Source: Parapristionchus giblindavisi
Taxonomy: Eukaryota > Nematoda > Chromadorea > Rhabditida > Diplogasteridae
Assembly: GCA_943737045.1 (NCBI GenBank)
Contig: CALSFV010000003.1
Span: 1,054,001 to 1,118,000 of the forward strand
Direction of reading: 5' to 3'
DNA length: 64,000 bases
The notes under the pieces are model-generated. The model saw only the letters and a list, made by a program, of their open reading frames with translations. It was not told the DNA's origin and made no database searches. How positions within the stretch are numbered: the stretch's first letter is position 1; every line of letters begins with the position of its first letter. Position numbers and translations under genes: made by a program. This document shows, in pieces, positions 12,901 to 27,900 of the stretch.

Positions 12901-15900
12901 GAAAGAAAATACTGCATTTTAAAGAAGTGACACTGTCGGAAAACCTTTATTTTCGCTCGTCCCCCCAAAACAAGGTAAAACACATGAAAGTATAATTTAA
13001 AGTCAAATTTGAGCCGAATAAAAATATGCAAAAATTCATGTCTGTGCCCGGATTCGAACCCGCGTCGGGGTTTGGGCGTTAAAACTGACCACTATGACTG
13101 GCGATATCACTATGCCTGGCTGGTTTTTGGTACAAATAAGTGTGATATTCGGATAGCCCATTCATTTTTACATAACATATCGAAAAATTCAGTCCCTGGA
13201 AATAATGGTAACATAGTAAGCCATGAGATCAAAACAAAAAAATCTTGTCAAAATTCGGAAAATCGGGTATTTCTCGAACCTGGAGCAATGAAATCTTATG
13301 AGACTTGGCATTCTTATATAACTTTGGATCCTCTATCGAATGGTATGTAACATGCTGTGGAAATCACACTTTGATTTTTCGACTTTTGGTAGATCAAAAA
13401 TCGATAATTTTGGTCAATTTTTTGACTGAAGTGTATACGGCCCCTAGGGACTCCAACCATCAAATATGAGTAGCCTCGGATGATTTTGAAGCATTGTGCC
13501 ATGCCCCCTCCGCTCTTACGAAGAACGCGTTTTAATATTATTATTATTAATATTCATACCGATATGTATCCTCCAATAACACTGCCAATGATGCCTCCAA
13601 CGTCATAGAATATAGCCAATTGATCAGCACGAGATTCATCCCAATGATAGGCCTACAATATTTAGGATATTTATTGATTTATTGATCGATCGATTGATCA
13701 TACAGGGGTGGACAGTTTACCTATTCAATACTAAACGATTTTTTCATCAAACAACGTTTCACATAAGACACGCCCTGACTGATTTTACTCTCCGCTCTGG
13801 CAACACTCTCGAGTAGACAAATAAAGCGAGAGAGTGTGGCTAGAGCGGAGAGTTTCAAATTAACTAGGGGTGTGGGGTCTAGGGGTGTACCTGTAAAAAA
13901 TGTTACTCGATACATGTAAATGGTTTGTTCGCATCCCCATTGCGAGAACGAGCTATTCGGAATTATGTAATGAAACTATTGCATTAGGAAAGTGATCTTT
14001 GAGCACAATTAGATGGGAACAGAATATGCAAAATCGGCGAGAGGGAACGACTGTCTGAGATCCGATTAGCATAGAACATTTTGAGTGAAACTCACGTTTC
14101 GGAACCGAGATTTCGGAGCCGTTAGCTCGGAACCGCCCACATCAGAGCCCAAAGTAAATTATTCAAATGGTGTCACAAATCGTTTTATATTTAAAGACAA
14201 CGATACATTAAACAAAGAACAGGTCAAAGGCTCATAACAACAATTATCTCGATATTAACAATTACTTGAAACGTCTGACTGTAATGCTAGCCCATTTTGA
14301 GAAAGCCAATCCAACTAGCCCATTTGGATTAGCCAGAACCATGTCTATTCTGTCAGGCTGCTTCGAAATCTCGGTTCCGAAACGTGGGTTTTACTCAAAC
14401 TGTTCTATGCTAATAGGAGCTCAGACAATCGTTCCCTCTTGTCGATTTTGCATCTTTTGTTCCCACTCCATCAATTAAATTTGCGTTGTTCTCTGTGAGC
14501 TGTTCTCTGATCAGGGGTTCATTCCAAGTAGTTCCGGGAATCGCATTACTACTTCTCTTTTTCAAAACCGAAGTTTCAAGGTATAATTAACGAAAACATG
14601 AGATCCGAAATTGAAATTACATATCGGCCCACCACCGTTTAATGTCCACTATGTGTTTACAAAGTACAAAAAACTTTAACTTTGTGTACTTATAAAGAGA
14701 AAATATCACACAAAAAGTATGAAACGATTCCCACCTCAGTGAGATATAGCGGGAGCCAGAAGAAGAAGGCGTAGTTGACCATCTTGAGGCACGCATTGCA
14801 CAGACAATACTGGAAAAAAGCGGTCACCATGATTAATAATGAAATCTTCCGAATCTAAATCTTTACAATCGGCTATTGATTCTATTGTTGATTGGAGTCT
14901 CACATGAACATTGAATACTAATCCATCAATATCCATTAAATATGCAACTAGTAATAGCGATATTTGCATGCGTTGTCTGTGATAAACGTGCTTTGGTATA
15001 GGCAATGTTTCCAATAAGAGGCAGAGGTAGAGAGACCACTTCCCAGACGATCGATAACAACTGCGCAACCTAGTGATCTACCTGAACAGAGACACACATG
15101 CGCGCCTCTCTCACTCTATCCATTCTTCACTTCCTCTTAGTTAGTCGACTCTCGTCAATCGATATATGAGGAGGACCTACTTAGGGATTAAGGACGCAAT
15201 CAATTCGACTTAAGGATACGTAAGCACTTATTATTGTACACATACTAGTGTTATTTTGCTAAAAGATATATGCATGAATTTTGGTAATATTAGACTAATA
15301 CGAATATATTCATATAGTTTTTATGTGTATAGTTTTCATGTATATGTTCACATTTTTCATGTATATGTTCACGTTATTGTATTATTACTAACCATAGAAA
15401 TGAGATTTTGCATGCTTTAGCTATAGAAACCATCATAATAAACCCTTTTGTAAACTAACTCAATGGGGGTTCTACTGAAGATGGCCAACCCCATTGGGTA
15501 GAGGTTCACTGTCTAGAACCTAATGGCCGAAACAGTGAATCTCGCCTCTACTAATAACTACTTTAGATACATTAATCTCTAATTTTATGAGTACATTTGC
15601 ATGTTTAACTATTACATATTTCGCTTATAATGGAATATGACTATATCTGCCCCCAAATGCACTGTCCTTCATATTGGCCCTTTAAAGGCTCGTACCCAGT
15701 ATATTATGAATGGTTGCCCACTTTCCTCATCACCTGTTGTAAGAGACTTAGGAGTTCACATGAGCTCTGATTTATCGTTTAATCACCATATATCAGTCAT
15801 AACTACCAAGGCCAAAGCTTCTATTAATATGCTGTTCTTGTCTGTCCACTCTCGTTCCCATTCACTTTTATCTAAAGCTTATACTGTTTATATAAGACCA

Positions 15901-18900
15901 ATTCTTGAATCATGTCCTATTATCTGGAATCCCACCCTTAAATACCTGACCAATTCAATAGAAAGTGTACAAAGAAATTTCACATATAGACTTTTTGCTA
16001 AATGCAAACTTGCTCCCTTACCTTTTAACGAACGCAACGCTTTTCTTCAACTCCCCACATTAGAATATAGAAGAGCCATCCGTGATCTCCAATTTCTCCA
16101 TAGCACAGTACATAACTATTCTTTATTTAACTCCTCTCACTTATATTATATTGATTGTAATAGAATTAGCCATCGTTATAGGATATCACTACCTTTTTGT
16201 ATTCCCAAATCCCTTTCCACTTGTGCCTCTAGATCTCTGTCCACGTGGAACTCCCTCGCCCAAGAGCTTGTCTCTTCCCCTCCCCATATATTCCGTGCAG
16301 GGATACTAAATTTGCCCCCTCACAATATTATAACTCAATCTCGTATTCGTCCTTAATATCATTGTTCAGCTAAAGCTGCCACTCCCCAACCGAAATCGCT
16401 TAAGCGACGGAACTCCATCACTCCCTTATTGCTTCATTCATTCATTATTCTTGATTTTAACTGATGGATAAATAAATAAATAAATAAATAAATGGGTAAA
16501 TGGGTAATCCGTGCGGGGTAAACCGGTCAACCAACCAACCATGAGCACTCCGGGTAAGAGGACGGCTCGTAGCATGCCCACAGGCTCGCCTTCCTCTGAT
16601 TGAGATGAATGACTGAAAAAGGAGGGAGATTTGATGATTTATTCATTGTCTGGAACTTCATATTCACTCGTTCGTTTATCAACGCTATCCTATCAACAAT
16701 TAAAGGCACGCCCCAAGTTAATTTTACTCTCTGCATTCGCAAATCACACCCGCAGATAAGGAAAGCGAGAGAGCAGTGGAAATTTTCAAAAAAAAACTAC
16801 AATCGCAAAAACTGCAACATTTTCGTTGATATGTTTGTATATTTTTCATCACCTTGATTGCAAATGAAGTTTTCATACCCAATCTAAATTTTACATTTGA
16901 GAAAAAACTTTAAACAAGCTTAAATCAATTACAAACCAATTAATTATACCCAATTAGGGACAAACAAACAAATAAACAGCCTACCTAATCCTCCTCTCCT
17001 CATCATCCTCTTCAACTCCTCCATCATAATCAGTGGATGATCTCTTTGGACGTGAATCGATGGCTCCCAACACGAATACTGCTCCCACCGCGATCAAGAT
17101 CGAATTCACCAGGTATGTGTCCTGAAATAAATAAATAAACAAAAAAAAAATAAATAAATATTGAAACCCCATCGAATCTCTAGAGAATCAATACTACATG
17201 ATGCTCTTTCCGTCTAAATTATCGCATGTCTCGTTGCGCCTCGGGCGTATGCAAATTAAATTATATTAAAATGTACAATTGTATTCATTGTATTATGTAA
17301 TAATTTAGATATAAAGACGATAGTCATATCAAAGTACATATCAGATTCATCGAACTACAATTGATCACCCATGTATAGTAAGCAGTGTGAAACGTGAATT
17401 CGCCCTGCCAAGGGAAAGGTATGTGTCCTACAATTTGTTACTCCATAGGTCGAGAAGTACGTTGCAAACTACGAAGCCTGACTGCATTTTTTATTCTTTG
17501 TTGTAAAAAACACGAGCGCATTTTGCCGAAACCAGACCGCATTTTGCAAATCTGTAACAAAGTATTATGTAATAATCTAGATATACCCGAAGGAGAATAA
17601 TTCATTGAACTACAACTGATCACCCATGTATAGTAAGCAGTGTGAAACGTGAATTCGCATTGCCAAGGGAAAGTTTGCAAGCATCCATTTCCAACATCAC
17701 AAAAATCCAATGTTATAATCTAAATGGCGGCAATTTCATCTTCACCTCCATACCCCCTGTAATATTAGGGCTTTTCGAAAATTTGTGGAATGCCCCCTGT
17801 AAAAAATGATGTTTAGGTGAAATTTTTGATAAAAAAGGTGAAAGCCACCTGTAAAATTAACCATTTTTTGTTCGAATACCCCCTGTAGAATCGAGCACCA
17901 GGTAAACCGCCCATGTATGTTCACCTCTTTGTTTTGCTCTCTCATTTAAAAAAAATTTAAATATATATATATGATATGTACGCCACCTAGTTATTGTAGT
18001 CTGACCTAGCGTACAACCGTTGACCCGTTGAACCCCTTGATTGCCTACGCGTCGCGGTCACGCACCACTATATAAGAGCTGCGGTTTCCCTTCCCAGCCC
18101 ACTTCTATACTTTCTCTCGCCTTGCACTGTTGTGCTTATTCGTCTCTATAATAAAGTCTCTATCTACTACACGAGTTGTGCCTAAGGACATAACATTTTG
18201 GCGACCAGGATCTTTGACGAGCTAACGTAAGTCTTATTTCTTCTCGTTTCTTTTCTTTTCTTCTTCATTTCGTCACTTCGTTTCTGCGGTGATAAGGTCC
18301 ACTTTGTGAGGACCTTATCAAATCTTCTCTTCGGTGATAATACCTACTTCGTGAGGGTATTATCAAATCTCTGTGGAATACTGCTTCACGTACTTTGTGA
18401 GCGTGGCAGTGTACAAACTTTGTGATTGTACGACTTCTCTGTGGAAACTGCTTCACGTACTTTGTGAGCGTGGCAGTGTACAAACTTTGTGATTGTACGT
18501 CTTCTGTGTGGTACTTTGCAAGAAGTACGCCGAAGGCTATCGCGAATTTTTCTTTGAGCTAAGTGTACTCAAGTAATTCGTAGTAAGGATGCCTGGAGAA
18601 GTGAAGCCGGAAGTCACGATGGCAACTGTAATGGAGATGTTTGTGAAGATGCAGCAAGATTTCATGAGCAAACAGGAGGAGCAGAATAAGAAGAACAATG
18701 AAATACTCGAGATGTTAGCGAGTAGAGAGACAGTAGTTGTTAATGGAGAGATTAAAAGTCAAGTTACTCAAAGACCATCTATTGATGCGATGGAAGCTCG
18801 CATTGTGGAATTCGACTATGATGCTGATGATTGCACATTCGATAACTGGTATGATCGTTATCGAGACTTCTTCGAGTATGATGCAAAGCATTTGGACGAC

Positions 18901-21900
18901 TGTAACAAAGTCAGAATACTATTGCGTCATCTGAGTGTGAAGTGCAATGCATTGTATCGTGATCACAAAGCACCCAATGATGTGATGAAAATATCGTTCG
19001 ATGATACGATAAAGGCACTCAAGGCTCTGTTTGGCAAGAAAGAAACAGATTTCGAACTGCGTGTTCGATTCTTCAAACTGAGCATGGCTATGAATGGTAG
19101 TACGGATGTGATGGAATTCGCTTCTGAAGTGAATCGTTTGTATCAGAAAGGCAATCTGAAGGATATTAAGGAGGATCAGATGAAGATCACGATGTTCCTT
19201 GCTGGATTGGATTTGCCTCAACTGAAGTCGATACGTACCCAACTATTCAATGCTGTCAGCCAGAAGCCTGATATCACATTCAAAGAGCTTCTAGAAAGAT
19301 ATTCGTCGTTGAGAGCACTTGAGCGTGAAGTCTCAGCGGTTCAGACGAATGCTGCCAATATGGTCAGAGGATCTGAAGACTATAAGGGAAAGAATCGTAA
19401 GAAGCCCAAGACCGAGAGATCAAATGCCAATGTGAAATGTACACATTGTAGCAAGAATGGTCATACTGAAGAGAGATGCTGGTTGAAGCATCCTGAAATG
19501 AGGCCGAAGAAGAAGCCAAGGAAGAATCATTCAGTACAAGTGAAGGATTGCAATCAGATTGAAGGCAATCGTGTGTACGTGAATGTATCCATGGATGGAA
19601 CACAGATGGAGTGTCAACTTGACACAGGATCTGATCTGACGCTCATCTCGGAGGTTGACTGGAAGGAGATGAAGAATCCTAAGTTGGTTACTGCTCCATG
19701 TGCCGTGTCATGTGCAAACGGACAAGGTATGAAGATTCTCGGCAAGTTCCGCAGTAGAATGGAATACTGTGGCAAGGAGTGTGACGCATGGGTCCACGTC
19801 ACCCCAAGACCGATTCGACTAGTCGGCAATGATGTATTCTTCAAGCTAGACTTGAAGCGAGCATTCTCAGATGAGAATGAAGAAACGGTGATTGCACACA
19901 TCAAGTCAGGAGACTACACAACCTGGGTAAAGGATGCCTTCCCAGAAGTTTGTGAGCCTGGACTGGGCAAGTACAACAAGTCTGCAGCTAAGTTGTACCT
20001 GAAGCCTGGCGTGAAGCCAGTGTTCCGTAACAAGCGGCCAGTGCCGTATGCCAGCCAGCAGGTGTGTGATGAAGAAATCGATCGATTGTGTGATATGGGA
20101 GTGATCTCTAAGGTAGAACACTCGGAGTGGGCGGCTCCGTTCTTGCTAGTCGCAAAGAAGAATGGTGCAAAGAGATTGTGTGCCGATTTCAAGACAGGAT
20201 TGAATGACTGTCTGGAAGATTGCACTCATCCGCTCAAGCTGCCGGAAGACATATTCGCCTCATTGAATGGTGGAACAGTCTTCTCCACGATTGATTTCTC
20301 GGATGCGTATCTCCAAGTTGAAGTAGACGAAGAAGCCAAGAAGCTCCTCGTGATCAATACGCATCGTGGACTGTATCAGTACCGTAGATTACCGTTCGGT
20401 GTTAAGCCTGCTCCAGGTATATTCCAGTCTATAATGGACCAGATGTTGACAGGAATGAGCAGGACAGTGGCATACTTGGATGATGTCATTGTAAGTGGAA
20501 GGACGAAGGAAGAGCACGACGAGAATCTGATGAGAGTTCTCGAGAAGATTCGCGATTCTGGATTCAGAATCCGACCTGAGAAATGTGCATTCGGACAGAA
20601 TGAAGTCCACTTCCTTGGATTCATCGTGAATGAATCTGGACGTCACCCCGATCCCAAGAAGGTGTATGCACTCAAAGAGATGCAAGTACCAAAGGATGTT
20701 GCTCAACTGAGATCGTTTCTCGGTGGAGTCAACTACTATGGAGCTTTCGTGAAGAATATGTCGGAGCTGCGTACTCCGCTTGATCGATTGCTAAAGAAGG
20801 ATGCCAAGTTTGAATGGACTCCTGTGTGTCAGAGAGCATTCGAGAATATCCGAAACGCCATCAGTGCTGAGACTGTGCTCGCGCACTACGATCCCAACGA
20901 GGATATCGTTGTTGCCGCTGATGCAAGCCAGTATGGTATTGGTGCCGTGATAAGTCATCGATACAAGGATGGAACTGAGAAACCAGTGATGTATGCTTCA
21001 AAGCGCCTCAATGGTGCTGAGGAGAAGTACTCACAGATCGAGAAGGAAGGTCTCGCGTTGACCTTCGCTCTCAAGAAGTTCCACAAGTACGTCTACGGAA
21101 GAAGATTTCTTCTTCAGACTGATCACAAGCCATTGCTTGCAATATTCGGATCAAAGAATGGAATTCCTGTTCATTCTGCGAACAGATTGCTCAGATGGGC
21201 GATATTCATGTTGAGCTACGATTTCAAGATCGAGTACGTGAATACGAAGGATTTCGGAAAGGCTGATATGCTTTCTCGATTGATGGCTTCGTACACACGA
21301 GAAGATGAAGACATGGTTATCGCTCATGTAACACTGGAGGAGGACATTGGAGAAGTCCTGCGTAAAGGAGTGAGGGCAATGCCCATAACTGTCACTGATA
21401 TCCAATCGTCTACAATGAATGATGAGATTCTTCTGAAGGTGAAGGAATATCAGGATGAAGGATGGCCTTCCAAGCCTCCGAAGGATCAGAATATGCTACC
21501 GTACTACCTGAAGAGAGAATCGCTTTCTTATGTGAATGGGTGTTTGATGATGGCAGAAAGAGTGATCATTCCTGCAAGATTAAGAGAAGCAGTCATGAAG
21601 GAGCTGCATCGTGGTCATCCAGGCATGGTACGTATGAAGGCTCTTGCTCGTTCATATTTGTACTGGCCAGGCATCGATCAGAATATCGAGAGCCTAGTAA
21701 GATGTTGTGAAGGTTGTGCAAGTGCTGCCAAGAATCCTTCCAAGGTGGAGCCTATCAAATGGCCAGAGACAAGTCGACCAATGGAGCGAGTCCACATTGA
21801 TTTCGCCGGTCCAATGAATGGACGTTACTACTTGATCATCGTTGATGTTCACAGTAGATGGCCAGAGGTCGTGACTATGGAAAGGATTACGGCTGATGCA

Positions 21901-24900
21901 ACCGTCAAAGCATTGAGAGACTTCGTATCAAGATACGGTAGTCCTGAAACCATTGTAACGGATAATGGAACTCAGTTCAAATCTGAGAAGATGAGAACAT
22001 TCTGTATGGAGTATGGAATCAACCACATGTTCTCGCCACCGTATCATCCACAGAGTAATGGACAGGCTGAACGCTTCGTGGATACGTTCAAGCGGTCACT
22101 GTTGAAGATGAAAGGAGAAGGACCGGAGGATGAGAACGTGCAGAAGTTCCTGATGATGTACAGATGCACTCCTAACAATCAACTGAAGACGTGTACTCCA
22201 GCGGAGATCTTCCTCGGAAGGAAGATGCGATGTCGTCTCACTCTCATGTCTCCCAGGGAAGGAGAGGAGAGAGTAGTGAAGGACAAGGTGACACGAGAGT
22301 TCACCGAAGGAGACACTGTATACTATCGTGATCGGGATGGTCCTAATCACGAGAAATGGTCTGAAGCCGTAGTGCTCAGAAAGAAAGGAAATGTGATGTA
22401 TGAAGTAAGGAGATTGGATGGTAGTCTTGTGACTGCGCATACGAACCAGTTGAGGAAGCGATGGACTGAGGATTGTGATCCTCTGAGTGTATTGTTGGAG
22501 AGCTTCAATGTTCCCGCCGACAACGTCATCGAGTGCAACGTCCAGGTCGAGCCCGCCAAGTGCAACGTCCAGGTCGAGCCCGCCAAGTGCAACGTCACGC
22601 CGTCTGCCGCTGATGCTGTCGTTACTGATGTTGATGCTGTCGTCGTACCCACAAACAATGTGGAGAACAACAAGAAGACTAATCCTAAGGCAACCGTGGT
22701 TAGACCCGGTTCTACAAGGCCTTCCCGTAGTAGACAACCACCATCTCGTATGAATATTTCATCTACTAGTGGTCAATCCTATCGTTGATTCATACTTTCC
22801 TGATTATTGATTCATTATTACCTATTATCGATCGTTGATCATGCTATTCCATCACATTATTGATTCTGTACCATATTATATGTACATATTTACTATTGTC
22901 AGATATGCCCGTAGTTCATATCTTGTTACGGAGGTGATATGTACGCCACCTAGTTATTGTAGTCTGACCTAGCGTACAACCGTTGACCCGTTGAACCCCT
23001 TGATTGCCTACGCGTCGCGGTCACGCACCACTATATAAGAGCTGCGGTTTCCCTTCCCAGCCCACTTCTATACTTTCTCTCGCCTTGCACTGTTGTGCTT
23101 ATTCGTCTCTATAATAAAGTCTCTATCTACTACACGAGTTGTGCCTAAGGACATAACAATATATATATATATATACCGTCAAAACGAAAAAAAGTGAAAC
23201 ATTTGTCAAATAATTTGACAAAATTTGACAAAAGTTCACAAGATTTTGAAAATTTTGAATCATGATATCTAAACGCGGTTGCTATTTTTTTAAATAGACA
23301 ATAGTGTATTTGAGCATCACTGGGCTTGCCTATTTGTCCTATGAAGAAAAATATTTAAATGAATCACTGGGAACGCTGTTTTGTGAAACTGGTATACGGT
23401 AGGATTTTCTACAGTATACCACTTTTGCAGTCTGATCTACGACATGATCCAAACAGTGCACATTCGCTATAGGAAGTCAAGTAATGCTATATATATCCAT
23501 GATTAGACGAAAAAAGCGCGATGGAAGCAGTTTTACAGTAATATTCTACAGTATGCTACAGTATACCAATTCTGCTCCGCAACGCTCCTGATTAATTTTT
23601 TCACTTTTGTCGTGCATATCTGGATTGGGCAAACACATCTACAAAACAAAATCTGAGAAAACATCATCAAGATCATGAAAAATGTTAAAAATGGGAATCT
23701 TGTGAACTTTTGTCAAATTTTGTCAAATTATTTGACAAATGTTTCACTTTTTTTCGTTTTCACGGTATATATATATATATATATATCATACACTATAAAT
23801 AAAACAGAATAGTGATGGCGTTTGTTCAAGCCACGCCCACTTTTCTCTCTCTATTTCTCTTCCACTCTCTCTGCCTCTCTCTCTCTCTCTATCTCTCTCT
23901 CTCCGCCGCGCACCACAAATTTCATGTTAAAACAAGTCGCGCGCGCTATCTCTCTCCTCTCTCGAGCTTCCAGAAAGTTCGAGAAACTTGCAGAACATTT
24001 AGCTCCGCGTTAGCGGAGCTCCGCGTTAGCGGAGCTCACGTCTGGTATATAAATAAATGTTTAAAACCAACCTCATATCCGTACGTCAGCACGAGTCCCG
24101 TCAGCACACTTCCGAATATGTTTCCCACTGGTTGACAGGCTGCCCACAGTCCCATGATGAAGCCACGATTGCCCGCTCCGAACCAGTTGGCCTACAGTAA
24201 TCGTAGATAATAATAGATGCGTCTTCACAATATCTAACATCTGAATCAATAAAAAAGTGCACTTTCGATTTGTGGTGCAAACGTCCATTTATTACCATTC
24301 CAAAGCGATTACGGTATTGTCAGTGCTATATCGATTGGACACAAATTATATCGATATTGATCCAGCTCTTCTAACAAAACCCCGAAACTAGTGTATAAAC
24401 TGAGAGAAAAGATCGATAATCAATCAATCAACAAACCAATAGTGCAATATCGATTGGACACAAAAATAGATCGATATTAATATTCCTACATACCATAACT
24501 CGTTTATTAACTGGGAGAAAAGATCGAAAGTCAATAAATCAATATTCATACCATAATGGCCACTTCACTGGGCCATCCGCACGCTTGCACAAGACCAAAG
24601 AGGATATAAGTGATGGCATAGTATGGAATGGAGTAGAAGTTGAACCATACGGGGACAACGCCGAATGCTGTCAACTGAAAATAAATTAGAAATTAGAAAT
24701 TCATTTTATTTTAAATTAGGTCATTCATTAATAAAACACTTTGCGCGTGATAATTAGAGACTGTACTACCAATTCACATTTTGCTGAATTAGACTATACG
24801 AGATCAATTACAAAAATGAATCATCGACGAATAATACAAAAGTGTGACGGCGAATCAGCAGGCACCATAGGTCGAATACCTACGTAACAAATTTGCGAAA

Positions 24901-27900
24901 AGCGGTCTGGTTTTCTAAAAAAAAATCCAAAATGCGGTCAGGCTTCGTAATTTGCAACGTTCTTTTCGACCTATAATAATAATAATAATCTTTATCACAT
25001 TCGCACCAGGGTTGGGCGTTAAATCAAAATTTAACGGATCCGTTAAATTCCGTTAAATTTCCAAAGAAATGGTATAAATCGACTAATTTCAATATTTCAC
25101 CATTTTTATCATTAAATATTAGAAGTAGTAACATTACATTTCCGAAAACAAAATAAAATAATCATTTTAAAGCATTACGCAAAAAATGCGAAAACTAAAG
25201 AAGAAGAACCGGCGACGATAATGAAGTGCTTTTGAAAATCAATTAGGATATTGTACTTGTATAACGCTATAGTGAGAACAGAGTACTCGAAAAATTAATT
25301 TTAGAAGCGTAAAACATATTAAAATAGCATGTTTTCTACTTTTTTTTACTTCAAAATATTAAATTTTCTTTTAACGGATTTAGCGGAAAAATTTTAACGG
25401 ATTCCGTTAAAAATTAATTTAACGGGTGAATACCGTTAAATCCGTTAAAACCGTTAACGTTAAATCCCAACCCTGATTCGCACATTGGTGCGGTGAGTCA
25501 TGGCAGGGGATTCTTCATAGATCTTTCGACCTATGGCGGGCACAAAAAGATCACCTCAAGTACCGATCATACTCCAGGAATCAATCGATAAACCTACCGT
25601 TATCGCAGACAGAATCATTCCAGCAGCCACGACATATTTTGGATTCAGTCGATCACCCAACCATCCCCAGAAGAAGAGGGCCTGCGATGGTAATACATCA
25701 ATAAGCTGTTTTAATCAATTAATAAATGACAAACTCTGGTTTTTTTTCGAAACTTAAAATGCACCTAAAATGCATCACTAACTTGAAGTTTTCTATAAGT
25801 AAACTACATATCAGTGACGTCACTTTTTCGATTTCATTTAGGCTTACAAGTTTACTTAAAGGTACACCCCGAGCTAATTTGAAACTCCGGTGTGGAAATG
25901 CACTCTCGCCTTCTTTGTCTACGAGAAAGCATTGCCAGTGTGGAGAGGAAAATGAGGGGTGTGCGCTTAAAGTGAGGGTGTAACAACACTTTAAGTTTTG
26001 AAATACCAGAAAATGGGATTACCGCAGCATAGGCACCCATGAAGAGAGCATCGAGAGTACCGAGGAATGACTTTGCTTCAACTTCTGAGTTGAATAGAGG
26101 CTGAAAACAGGAGATATTAACGTACAGCTTTTTACCTTTGTCGTAAAATCGAATTTATACGTACTCCACTACGTATCATATAATGGATTATTTATACCCC
26201 CAAAACATTGTGGCCCTAGTAATATCAGAGTATTATAAAAACAATATAAGAGTATTAAAAAAGCTCAAGAATTATAAACAAACGTGAAACCTGGATTCAC
26301 TGTGCAAAACATACATTCACGGCGGTTCAATGAAGAGAAATCCCTACATTTAACTTTGGCTTGAAGGCTCTTGCATTACGAAAAATCGGCAAAGTTGATT
26401 TGCACTGGGCGGGATTCGAACCTACGAGGTTCAGATCGCTAAACAAAAGCTCTATAAAACACTATCTGAGAGAATTCAACAACTGGGATATTTTTTGGTA
26501 TCGATGAAAAATGGATTTTTCTGTTTTATGTATGATAAGTACAGGCTCAATGAGTGAAGTTCACTGGTACTTGGAAATTTCTTCCAATTGAAAATTCGCT
26601 TCAGGGGGTGACCACACAACGATTTGGCGCCTTTTCCTAAAAGGTTTATTTCGAATCCAATCGATGCGGGTGTGGACGCAAACGACTCCTTAGCTAATTC
26701 TAAGAAACTATTGTCAAGGGTAGTTTTTCGATCAACGGTCAACGAAGGCTGGAATTTTGAATTTTCGAAAAAAATTTCACATTTAATTAATTTTCACTAT
26801 TTTGCTTCAACAACCCTACGTTTTTTTATTTGCTTAATCGCTTCTAAATATCATAACACAGCTTCAGTTTAAAAATCAAGATTTTTAAAAAATACGATTA
26901 CGGTGAATAAATCATTTTATAATGAAGTCGCGAATTATGGTGTGGCACCTACAGTATCCCGAATCGATCAATTTAGAAATCTGGTATTTTTAAACATATT
27001 TTACCGCTGTTCTTGACATGACTAAGGTATACGACTACTCCTCGTCTTCGGAGTGCACCCGTGCCCAGGTGCTGATGTCGATGAAAATTGACATTTTTCG
27101 TAAATTGATCACTATTTCGTTGTTTGTTATCCATAATCGATAAAGATTGGATCACTATACCATAGTATCATCTATACAAACATACTAAAAAATGAAGAGA
27201 AACTGTTGACTTTCAAGAAAGTTATTGCTGAAAAACCAAAATATCATAAAATATTGACCAGTACTGAACCGTGCAGGTGCACTCCGAAGACGAGGAGTAG
27301 TCGAATACCTTAGTCATGTCAAGAACAGCGGTAAAATATGTTTAAAAATACCAGATTTCTAAATTGATCGATTCGGGATACTGTAGGTGCCACACCATAA
27401 TTCACGACTTCATTATAAAAATGATTTTTTCGCCGTAATCGTATTTTTTTTAAAATTATCATTTTTAAACTGAAGCTGTGTTATGATATTTAGAAGCGAT
27501 TAAGCAAATAAAAAAACGTAGGGTTGTTGAAGCAAAATAGTGAAAATTAATTAAATGTGAAATTTTTTTCGAAAATTTAAAATTCCAGCCTTCGTTGATC
27601 TTTGATCAAAAAACTTTCCTCAGCAATAGTTTCTTAGAATTCGCCAAGAAATCCACTGCACTCACTCCCGAATCGATTGGATTCGAAATAAACTTTTTAG
27701 GAAAAGGCGCCAAATCGTTGTGTGGTCACCCCCTGAAGCGAATTTTCAATTGGAAGAAATTTCCAAGTACCAGTGAACTTCACTCATTGAGCCTGTAATT
27801 ATCATACATAAAACAGAAAAATCCATTGTTCCTCGATACCGCACTTATGTCGATTTTCTAAGATAGTGTGTTCTATCCACCATCTCGGCATGTCTCGCGA

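Larger units (their letters stand above)
17972..23158 (+). mobile_element. Full-length Ty3/gypsy LTR retrotransposon
   Basis: A complete 5.19 kb element with LTRs at 17972-18195 and 22935-23158 (224 bp each, TG...CA ends). I find no difference between the two LTRs by eye, so the insertion is recent. One gag-pol frame (18589-22788) is intact. The flanks are an AT dinucleotide run, so the likely 5 bp target duplication ATATA cannot be distinguished from the run. A purine-rich ACGGAGG precedes the 3' LTR as a short polypurine tract. The element lies in intron 6 of the SLC37-type gene, on the opposite strand. Everything needed for mobility seems present. Confidence 0.97.
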